NCBI GenBank assembly: GCA_035629175.1
Contig: DASPIL010000100.1
Coordinates: forward strand, 1 to 36,820
DNA: 36,820 nt
Direction of reading: 5' to 3'
Source: Verrucomicrobiia bacterium
Lineage (GTDB): Bacteria; Verrucomicrobiota; Verrucomicrobiia; Limisphaerales; DASXHY01
The position numbers were made by a program, and so were the translations under genes. Below are positions 24,076 through 34,700 of this stretch, one piece after another (position 1 is the stretch's first letter; every line of letters starts with the position of its first letter). Under the pieces are notes generated by a model that saw nothing but the letters and a program-made list of their open reading frames with translations, did not search any database and was not told the DNA's origin.

Positions 24076-25749
24076 TTAACCTTTGAGTTCAGCCGCCTGG
24101 AGCAGATTCTCCAGCCGCGTCTCGGGGAGCTGCGGTTGAACGTCCAGTTTGCCGTAGTCGAGTTTGATGACCCGGTCCGCAACGTGGAAATATTTGTCAT
24201 CGTGGGAAATCACGAGGACGGTTTTCCCGCGCGCCTTTAACTCAGGCAGCAGTTGTGTGTAAAAAACGTTCTTGAAATGGGGATCCTGGTCGGCCGCCCA
24301 TTCGTCAAACAGATAGAAGGGGCGGTCCTCAAGATAGGCCGTCATCAGAGCCAGCCGCTTGCGCTGTCCCTGTGACAGCGACGTGGTGGAGAGGGTGCCA
24401 TTGGTTACCTTGACCTTGTGGCTGAGGTGCAGTTGCTCCAGGTATTCGGCGGCGCGATTGTCGCGCTCATCAGAACCGATCCCAATCAGCTTGTCGAACA
24501 GGTAGAAGTCAGAAAAAATCGCGGAGAACACCTGGCGGTAATCGTCGCGGTTTTGATCCGTGACGGGAATTCCATCCAGCCTGATTTCACCTGCTTCCGG
24601 GATGTAGAGGCCCGTGATGATCTTGGCGAGCGTCGATTTCCCGCTGCCATTGCCGCCAACAAGGAAGACCAGTTCGCCTGGATGGAAGCGCACGTTGATG
24701 GGTCCAAGCGTGAACTGGCTGTCGTCCTTTTCGTGGCGATAGGTATGCACGATGTTGCACAGTTCCAGCTTCTTGAAATCGCGGGGCGGCGCTGATTTCT
24801 CAAGCGGGCAAACCTCGGTCGATTTCTCCGCGAGCGAAATCCCCACCGACTCGATCTTCTGCAATGCAACATTGGCACGCCCAAATAGCGATATGCTGCT
24901 GATCGCGCCCGACAACGGCCCCATGAGGTAGAGCGTCGTGACGACGTAACCCGTCAGGGTTTCCCGCGTCATGGGCACGAGGGTGGGCAGCAGGAAGAGG
25001 ATCAGGCCGATGAGCGCGAAGTAGAGCAGATGGGTCCAGTTCTGCGACACAATGAACCGCATCTCGGCGGCCACGGTATGGCGCTGGTAAGCCGCGGTGG
25101 TGTTTTGGACGTCATCCAGCAGGAACGCGTTGCGGCGGTTGCGATGCAGCTTCAACTCCTTGATGCCTTCGGTGAGCGCTCGGAAGTGACCATACAAGGT
25201 GTCCTCCTGTTCGCGCGCGAGGTGCAGGTGATGGAACGCGCTGGTCATGATCAGGCGGTAGCCAATTCCGCCCAGGACAATCATCACGCAGACACCCAGC
25301 AACACCTGCCATGAAAGCCAGCCGAGATACGCCGCACCGCCGAGCAGGATCGCGACGTTGACCGTGACGATGGGAACGGCGAGCAGCGCGTTCGTGATGC
25401 TGTTGACGTCGTCCGTGAGGGCAACGAGAACGCGCGGCGTGCCGACTTCCTCGAGCGCGCGGAGCGGCACAGTCAGGACCTTGCGCACAAGACTCCGCCG
25501 CAAATCGGCGACCACTCCCTGCGAATACCTGGCAAGCATCGCCTGCGCGTAAAAGTTGCTCGCCAGTTTCCCGACGCCGACGGCGATAAATGCGCCGACG
25601 ATGAACGTGGCCGCCCGGGCTGGCCCGGTCAGTGCGATGTTGACCAGGGCGATGAGCCCGGCATTACAGGCGCCGCTGACGGCAGCAGCGATGGTGGTAA
25701 GCACCATCATTCCGCGACAGTTAACCCAGATGAATCGGAGCAGTTTCAT
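24076..25749 (-). CDS. Cyclic-peptide-type ABC exporter (fused membrane and ATPase domains)
   Basis: A 557-residue half-transporter of the SyrD/PvdE-like cyclic peptide export family, which usually sits beside NRPS genes and moves the finished or precursor peptide across the inner membrane. Six membrane helices fill residues about 10-310. The ATPase domain has Walker A GGNGSGKST (365-373), the signature LSQGQRKRLAL, Walker B PFYLFDEWAADQD and the switch histidine in LVISHDDKYF. The start is ATG 25749, overlapping the NRPS stop by four bases (ATGA); a further in-frame start 36 bases upstream lies inside the NRPS and is less likely. The tight coupling supports a dedicated exporter for the NRPS product. 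Confidence 0.93.
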   Translation of the reverse strand: MKLLRFIWVNCRGMMVLTTIAAAVSGACNAGLIALVNIALTGPARAATFIVGAFIAVGVGKLASNFYAQAMLARYSQGVVADLRRSLVRKVLTVPLRALEEVGTPRVLVALTDDVNSITNALLAVPIVTVNVAILLGGAAYLGWLSWQVLLGVCVMIVLGGIGYRLIMTSAFHHLHLAREQEDTLYGHFRALTEGIKELKLHRNRRNAFLLDDVQNTTAAYQRHTVAAEMRFIVSQNWTHLLYFALIGLILFLLPTLVPMTRETLTGYVVTTLYLMGPLSGAISSISLFGRANVALQKIESVGISLAEKSTEVCPLEKSAPPRDFKKLELCNIVHTYRHEKDDSQFTLGPINVRFHPGELVFLVGGNGSGKSTLAKIITGLYIPEAGEIRLDGIPVTDQNRDDYRQVFSAIFSDFYLFDKLIGIGSDERDNRAAEYLEQLHLSHKVKVTNGTLSTTSLSQGQRKRLALMTAYLEDRPFYLFDEWAADQDPHFKNVFYTQLLPELKARGKTVLVISHDDKYFHVADRVIKLDYGKLDVQPQLPETRLENLLQAAELKG

Positions 25750-28700
25750 GAAACAACAGATTGAGCGATGGGTTGTGCAGCGCACGCAGCCGCTTGGGCG
25801 TTGTTGAGCGCGGCGTGCATCTCCCGCGCGAGATGCTGGACATTTGGGTCGATGAAAATGTTCTCATGCGATCCCGGGATTCGGCGGATTTCAGCGCCGT
25901 CGCTGGCGAGCCTTCCCCAGCAGAAGTCATCAGCAAACGAACAGAGGAACGGCTGGCCGCGCGTTCGAATGAGCGTCACCTTCCCGTCATAAGGTTTCTC
26001 GACATGATTCGTGAGCGCGCGCAGATGAATTTCCCAGAACTTCAATTCGTGTTCCGGGAAGTATGATGGATCGATGACTTCCTCGAGATCCACATCCTGG
26101 CTTGGATCCTTGCGCTCGCCGCGCAGATAGCTGAGAGCCTTGCGGCCGAGAATGCGCGCTTTGCGGACGATGAACCGCTGGCGTTCCTCGGCAGTCAGGC
26201 CCTCGAAATCCTGAAGCCAGTACCAAAGATTTCGCGCAAACCGGAAATAGAACGCGGGTTGCCACCACGTGATGCGCTCATAACCTGCATTCGAGGGGAA
26301 CGCATCGATGAGTGCCACGAGCGCCACCTCTTCGCCGGCATCGCGCAACTGCCGGGCCATCTCGTAGGCAACGTTGCCTCCGAGGCAATATCCACCGACG
26401 TAATAAGGCCCATGTGGCTGCACCTTCCGAACTTCCTCAACGTAATAACGCGCCATGGCTTCAATGCTGTCGTATTCATCGAGCCCGATCTGGCCGCGCG
26501 ACTTGATTCCATGGATCGGCTGGTCGGGCGGCAGATGCTGGGCGAGGTTGGCGTATCCCCAGAGCACGTCGCCGCCCGCGCCGTGCGCGAGGAACAGCGG
26601 CGGCCTGTCGCCGTTCGGTTGCACGGGAACGATGGGTGATTGCGACTGGCCCTGGCGGCTGTCGCTGAGCACCCGGGCCAGTTGTTCAACCGTGGGCGCC
26701 TGGAAGACCGTGACAAGCGGGAACTTGCGTCCCGTGATTTTTTCGAGTTCCGCAAACAACCTCACCGCGAGCAGCGAATGGCCGCCGAGTTCGAAGAAGT
26801 TGTCCCGCAACCCGACCTGTTCGACCCGCAGCAATTGCTGCCACAAGCCGCAGAGCTGCTTTTCCATTTCCGTTTCCGGGGGAACATAGTTGCTCTGCTC
26901 AACCGAGCGGCGCGCCGTCCGCGCCTCCATTGCTGCGTGGATGCTTTTCGCATCGGCTGTCTGCAACGCAAGCGCCCGGTATTTTCGAAAACGGTTTCCA
27001 GGAAGTTGCGCCGCCTGCGTGGCTGATGGACGGCGGGCGGGTTCGCCCGCAGGCGCTCCCGCCGGCCGCCGATCCTCGGCTTGTGCGGGATTAAATTTCA
27101 GGTTTGCCGCGGCTTCCGCAGGGAAGCGGTACACGTAGCCGCCATTCAACGCCTGGCGATAGCTGGACCCGATGCTCTCGAGAAAATCAAAAGCCGGCTT
27201 GTTCTTTTCCGAGCGGTGGAAGTGCACATCCACCCACGTGAGCTTTCGTTCCGCCGCAATTGTCCCGAGCCTTGAAATCATCGCGTGCTCCACGCCGCGG
27301 CCCAGCACACGGCAACTGAGCAGGAGGGTGTCGACATCGAGCCCGTCGCCCGCGGTGGAGCAAATCACCACGCCGACCAGGCCGTAGTCGCCGAAGCGAT
27401 CCTTCACCGTGACCGTCAGGATGTCTGAAGAGCCGGCGAGCTTTTGAAGGTCCATCTCCGAGCGGCGAATCGTCGTGCAGTTGAACTGGTTGGTGCGGTG
27501 GGTCAATTGCGAGACCCGCGCGAGTTCGGAGGACTCCATCGGCTGAATGACAATTTCAAGTTTCAGGCTGGCGACGAAGTCAGCGAGGCTCATCGCCTTG
27601 GAACGCAACTGTTCGCGTTGCTGGTTCTGGCGGTACATTTCGCTGCGTTTGCGGTCCTCCGCCGTCAGCTTCGCAGTGTCAAAGATCCAGGAATGCTGGA
27701 GGAACTCCGGGATTTTCTGCGGGTCCTCGGGCAGTTGCAGCGTAAGCACCTGGGGACAATTTGCTTCGACTTCCGCGCATTCCACAGGGTTGTCATCCAC
27801 GAACACGATGCTGTCGAGGCCGAGGTTCAACTCCTCGGCGAGCGATTTCAGGTTCTCGGACTTGGGCAGCCAGTTCGTCCGCCAGGCAGCGAAATTGTCA
27901 TGTCGCAAGGGCATGTCGAGGCGGCGGGCAAAGACTTCCCGCACGTCTTCTTCGTTGTTCTTGCTGCACACAGCCAGAAGCCTTCCGGCTTCCTGCTGCG
28001 CCCGCATGAATTCCTGAAGCGCCTTCCGCGGTGCATCGATGCATATGCCGTCCGCGCCATCTTCGCCGCAGACGCCCGACCACAGCGTGTTGTCGCAGTC
28101 GAGCACGATGACCTTGGGCTGGCTTCGCTGCAGCGCATGCAGCCGCCGGCAGATCATTGTGCCGAGCGCGGTGAAGAACACGGGCGTGTACGGCACGCGG
28201 CCCAGTTCGTCCCCGCTTGCGTCGTAATAGTCATCGACGGGATACATCCGGCGGAGGTCTTCGCCCGTGACCACGTGGATGCCGCTTCCGGCTTCCAGTT
28301 CTGACGCAATGAACTTTTCAACGCGCTCTATCATGCTGCGCAGCGCCGGGTCCGCAGCGATGCGCGTGGAGGGCGGGCAGAGCACCGCGAGGAACGGCAC
28401 CTGCGCGCGGCTCGCTGCAGAACGGACGGCATCGATGAATTCTCCTGCAACCCGTTGCAATGCTGCCGCGTCGTGCGAAGCCTCTTCCTGGATCCAGTCC
28501 TCCGATCGCAGCAGCAGGACGTTGAGTCCGCGGAGGTTGCCATTCAGGAGGCTCGCGGGGTCGAGCAGTTCCTGGAAAACCTGGTTGTAGGGCGCAAACG
28601 CGGCCCGCAGCGGAAGGTCGAGTTCCGTGGACCAATAGCGCAGCGACTCTTCGATGGGCTCGGCGGTAAATGTCGCGGCAATTGCAAGGGTCAATCCCTT

Positions 28701-31700
28701 CTCGCGGCTGCGCGCCTCCTTTGCCTGGGCTGTCAACGCCGCGGGGAGGGCAAGGTCCTCGAGCTTTGCCTGGGGCTTCTCGACCAGCGTTTCGAGCGTT
28801 TCACGGAACGCCTGCAGGACGAGTTCTACGGTTTGAGGCTTGAACAGGTCTTTCCGGAAATCGCACTTCACGGTCATTCCCTGTTCCGACTCTTCAGCCT
28901 CGAATTCCAGGTCAACTGGCGATGCTCCGGGTGCGAGGCGCTCGAATCGTGACTTGAGGCCGCGCGGATCAAACGTGATGCGCGCGAAGTTCTGCAGCAG
29001 CAGCGTGACGTTGTAGAGCGGATTCTGGAGTTGCTTCCGCTCGGGATTCATTGCTTCGACAATCTTCTCGAAGGGACAATCCTGATGTGACTGGGCTTCG
29101 AGAACCGCCGCTTTGACATGTTGCAACAGCTGCTTGCCGGAATTGTCCTCGCCGAAACGGATTCGCACAGGGAGGAAGTTGATGAAGCAGCCGATCACGT
29201 CCTCGATCTCGCGGCGATTCCGCCCGGCCGCCACCGCGCCGATGACGAGATCGTGCTGGCCCGTCCACTTGCGCATCACGAGTGACAAGGCTGTCATCAT
29301 CAGGATGTAAGGCGTGCAGCCGTCGCGCTGGGCTACTGTTGCCATGCGCTTGACGAGGTCCTGCGAGAGAGCCAGGAAACATGAACCGCAGGCCCTGCTC
29401 GGGAATTCCGATTCGGAATGGTCAGCCGGAAGATTGATCGAGGTGGGGGCTCCGGCCAGCCGCGATTTCCAGAATTCCAGTTCGTTTTCCAGCATCGGCC
29501 CGCTCATCCACGTGTTGTGCCAATGGGCGTAATCCGCGTATTGCACGGGGAGTTCAGGCAGAACTGCGTCATTGCCAGTCACCCCGGCGTTGTAAAGGGC
29601 CTCGAGTTCGGAGAAAAAGATCGCAACCGAGCAGCCGTCCGAGATCGCATGATGCATGACGACCACCAGAATATGGCTTTGCGGCGAAAGGCGAATCAAC
29701 CGGCAGCGGAGCAGCGGCCCTCGCGCCAGATCGAAGCACTCGTTTGCATCAGCTGTCGCGATCTCGCGGGCACGGGTCTCCGCATCGGCTTCCTGGGTCA
29801 CGTCGGTCACCGCCAGCGTGACAGGTGCGGGCGGCGCGATCTGTTGTGTAAGGCGGCCATCCACGAACTCCATCGTGGTTCGAAGTGCCTCGTGGCGCGA
29901 CGCGAGGTCCGTCAACGCGCGTCGCAGGCACTCGACGTCGAGATCGCCTTCCAGCCGGACGAGCGTCGGAACGTTGTAAGTGGCGTTCCCCGGCTCCAGT
30001 TGGTCGATGAACCAGAGGCCGGCCTGCATCGGCAGAACCGGCAGCGCGCTGTCGCGCGGAACGGGCTGCAACGGCAGAACGGGGAATTGGTTGCGAGTCC
30101 ATTGTCCGCACATCATTCCAAGTGCGAGACCTTCCACGGTGGGCGCCTCGAAGACGCTGAACAAAGGCAACTCCAACTTGAATGCTTCACGAGCGCGGGA
30201 AAGCATCTGCACGGCGAGCAGCGAGTCGCCGCCGAGCTCGAAGAAGTTATCGCGCAATCCAACGCGTTCCACCCTCAGGACTTCGCGCCAGATGCCAGCC
30301 AGTTGCTGCTCCATCGGCGTGCGCGGCTCCATGTGTGACGTGCGATGAGCGGCGTGGTGCCGTTCAGGTTCAAGCAACCTGTGGCCATCAATGCCGCCGC
30401 TCGAAGTGCGGGGCAGGGCGTCCATCACCACCAGGGCGGACGGAATCATGAACCCGGGCAATTTCTGTCGAGCAAGCCGTCGCAGTGCCTCGCCGGTTAA
30501 TGAGCCGCCGGACTTGGCGGTGGCGTATGCCATCAACCGCGCAATGCCGTGGGCGTCGTGATGCAGAATTACAACCGCCTCATTGCAGGCGGGATGTTGT
30601 CGCAGCACCGATTCAATCGATTCCAGATCAACCCTGCGGCCCTCGATGGTGACGCGGCGATCGCGCCGTCCTATCAATTCGAGCTGGCCGTCGCCCCGCC
30701 ATCGCGCGAAGTCGCCTGTGCGATACAGGCGCGCGCCTGGCTGGAACGGATTTTCAATGAAGCGCTCGGTGGTGAGTTCTGCGCGGTTGAGATAACCCCG
30801 GCCAACGCCATGGCCGCCGATACAGATTTCACCAGGAACGCCTGTCGGCACCGGCTGCAGGTGCGGGTCGAGCAGGTAAACTTCCGCGCCTGGGATAGGA
30901 CGGCCGATCGTGGCTGCCTCGTTTGTGTTTCGAAGCGCGGCGGCACAACACATCGTTGCTTCCGTGCAGCCGTAAAGGTCATACACCTTCTGCACCTGGG
31001 TTCTGCTCTTGACCGCGTTCACCAGGCTTTCAGGCAGCAGTTCGCCGGAAACTGTGACCACCCGCACCGTGGACGGAACTCCGTTCTCTTGAACGAGATC
31101 GCGCAAGGCCGGCGGTGTGGTGTGAATCAACGTCACCTCTGCGGCGGCAGGGAGCGTTCGTAACGCCTGCAGGTCCTCCGCGAGGATCACCTTTCCGCCA
31201 GTGCAAAGCGGCACCAGTAATTCAAACAAGGAATCGTTGCAGTCGAATGGACTTGCGGCGAACACGCCCGAAAGTTCCTCGGGCGGGAACGTGGCACGTG
31301 CCCAGTTCACCAGCATCGCCACATTGCGATGCTCAAGTGCGATGCCAACAGGTTCGCCATCGCGTCCTTGTGAGTAGAAAACATGGCTTGCATCACCAGC
31401 TGTGGCGGATGAGGCGGGATCGGACATATCTGCATTGCCGGGCTGCAGTGACGCGCAATCGACCACAGCGAGCTCTGGCTGGGCAATCGCCAGGGCGTCG
31501 CGGGTGGAACGCTCCGTGAGGACCACGCGCATCGCGGTGTCGCGCAGGATGAAAGCATGACGCTCGGCCGGCCAGGCAGGATCAAGGGGAACGCACGCCC
31601 CGCCCGCCTTGAGCACCCCAAGCATTGCGGCCAGCGATTCGATCGACCGATGCATGCAGATGCCGACGTGAACGCCAGGCGCCTCGTTGATGGTGCGAAG

Positions 31701-34700
31701 GTGGTGCGCAATGCGATTCGCCCGTGCGTTGAGCTCCGCATACGTGACGCGCTCTCCGCCTGCAATCACAGCGTCTGCGCTGGGATTCTTCCGCACCTGC
31801 TCCGCGAACAAATGTCCGACGGTGGTTGCATCGGCGGTTTGCGTCCGCGGATTCCATTCCGACAACAGCCGGCGCTGTTCTGCTTCCGACAGCAGGTTCA
31901 GCCGCGAAAGGCGCTGTTCCGGATTCGTTGCGATGGCGCGCAACAAATTCCCGAAATGCTCCGCCATCCGTGCGATACGATCCGCATCGAACAATGCCGT
32001 GCTGTATTCGAACGACGCCCTGAAGCCTTCGGCGTCAGGAGCCACATACAGCCACAGATCTAGTTTGCAGGTGTTGTTATGCGTGCGCGATGGCTCGAAC
32101 CGCAACCCGCCGCTCTGCGTTCCTGCGAGGGGAGCCGCGTCGTAGGTGAACATCACCTGAACGATCGGCATGTGTCGCGGATCGCGCGGCGGCTTCAGCT
32201 CGCGAACGAGCGTCTCGAACGGAACATCGCTGTGTGCAACCGCCGATTCATGCGCCTGCTTCACCCGGTTCAGTATTTCAGTGAAAGTCGGATCCCCGGC
32301 GAGGTCGCCGCGGACAGGCACGTTGTTGTTGAAGTTTGCGACCACGCCGCGCAGTTCGGGTGCGCGGCGCGATGTCTGGAATCCAACGACGACATCCGTG
32401 GCTCCCGTATAACGTGCGAGCAACGATTCAAACGCTGCGAGCAGAACCGTTGGCGGGGTGCATTGGAATCGCCGGGCGAGTGCGCTGATCTCCTGCGACA
32501 ATCGTGAATCGATCACGAACGGACAGAAGGCGCCTGCATCGCGCTGATGCCCCGGCCGGGCTCGATCAGCGGGAAGATCGATTCGCGCGGGTGCCCCGGC
32601 AAGTTGCTGCTTCCAGAATCCGATGCGCTCTGGAGCGGCCGCCCAGTTGCGGATCAATGCCGTCGTCAGGGCAGAGTAAGTGATGCCCGGCTGCGGCAAT
32701 GACGCTTCGGTCCCGCTTGAGAATGCCTCATACAGCGCAACCAGTTCGTCCAAGATCAACCGCACGGAATCGCCGTCGCAGGCGAGTTCATGCGTCATCA
32801 ACAGAAGCAGATGATCGTCCTCATCGAGCTGCCAAAGGAACGGGCGCAGCATTGGAGTTGCGAGGACGGAAGACTTCGATCCTTCCTCGATCGCCTGCGT
32901 CACGGCGCGCGACACGCGTTCTTCGGGCGCAAGCTGACGCAGGTCGGTAATCGGCACGAGGATCGGTTTCGGCTCACAAATGATCTGCACGGGCTGTCCA
33001 TTGTCTGTGCTGAATATCGTGCGCAGCGCCTCGTGGCGGCGGGAGATTTCCGTGAGGCTTTCTTCAAGTGCCGAAATGTTCAGAGGCCCTTTCAACCGAA
33101 TGCTCGTGGTGATGTTGTGTGACGTCTGTTCGGGTTCGAACAAGTCGAGGAACCACATCCTCAATTGCGCGGGCGTCAAAGGCAGCACCTTGCCGCGAGA
33201 CATCGCCGATGCTGGCAGGACGGGCTGGCTGGCGCTGCCGCTGCGGGTGAGATGCGCCGCAAGCGATGCCACTGTCGGCATGTCGAACAAATCCCCGAGA
33301 GGCACTTCCACCTGCAGCGTCTCGCGCATCCGGGAAATGACTTGCGTCGCGAGCAGTGAATGTCCGCCGAGATCGAAGAAGTTGTCTTCGATGCCGACGC
33401 GCTTCAACCGCAGGACCTCGGCCCAGATGCCCGCAAGGACTTCCTCGAGCGGCGTTCTGGGCGCAGCGTATTCGGAATCCAATTCAGGCCGGTCATCGCC
33501 AGGTGCGGGCAGTGCCTTGCGGTCCACCTTTCCGCCTGGGGTCATCGGCAACGCCTCGAGCGGCACGAAGGTCGCGGGCACCATGTACGACGGCAGCCTG
33601 TCCTTGAGGAAATGCCGCACGTCGTTCACGTGCAGCGATGCGCCTTCGCGCGGAATGTAATAGGCGACCAGTCTCTTCTTGCCGGGTGCGTCCTCGCGCG
33701 CCACGACGACGGCTTCCTTCAAACCGGGATGCGAGCGCAGCGCGGATTCGATTTCGCCCAGTTCAATCCGGTAGCCGCGGATTTTTACCTGCTCGTCCAC
33801 GCGCCCGACAAATTCCAGTTCGCCATCTTCGCGCATGCGAACGAGGTCGCCCGTGCGATACAGTTTTTCGGAGGGAACATCGGGAAACGGATTGGCGATG
33901 AACTTCTGTGCCGTTAGTTCAGGGCGATTGAGATAACCGCGCGCCACACCGGCGCCGCCGATGAAGAGCTCGCCCGTTTCACCTGCGGGAACGCGGTTGA
34001 GGCTGGCATTAAGAATGAGAGCGTAGACGTTCTCGAGCGGGCGGCCGATTGGCAGTGTGTCGTCGTTCGGCTGGCCAACATGGAGCGTCGCGCTGACGGT
34101 GGTTTCGGTCGGGCCATACGTGTTGATCAGCTTGACCCGATCTCCAGCGCGGGCTTTCCAGCGGCGCCAGGCTTCATCCGAAGCGCGTTCGCCGCCGATC
34201 ACCACCAGCCGCAGCGATGGCGGCAGCTCGGCGTTGCGCGTGTGCTCGACGAGTTCGTGCCAGTAGGCGGTGGGCAAATTGAGGACGGTGATATTCTCAT
34301 TCCGGACAAACTCGAAGAATCGTTCCGCGGACGAGAGAACATCGTCGGTGCGCAGCACCAGTGCCCCGCCGTTCAACCAGGTGGGGAAGATTTCCTCGAC
34401 CGAAATGTCGAAACTGTAGGGGCTGAACTGGACTACGCGATCCTGGGGCGTGAGGCCAAAGACGCGGCCCATTGCGAAGTTGTGGTTCAGCAGCGAACGA
34501 TGAGTGATCTGAACTCCCTTGGGCTTGCCAGTCGAGCCCGACGTGTAGATCACATACGCAAGGTTGTCCGCCGTTGCATTGGACACAGGATTTGCGGACG
34601 GCAACTGTTCCAACTGGCGCAGCTCATCGGGATCGTCGAGGCAGATCACGTTCAGGCCATCACTCGTGAGCCCGGGAACGGAACGGCGCTGGGTGAGCAG

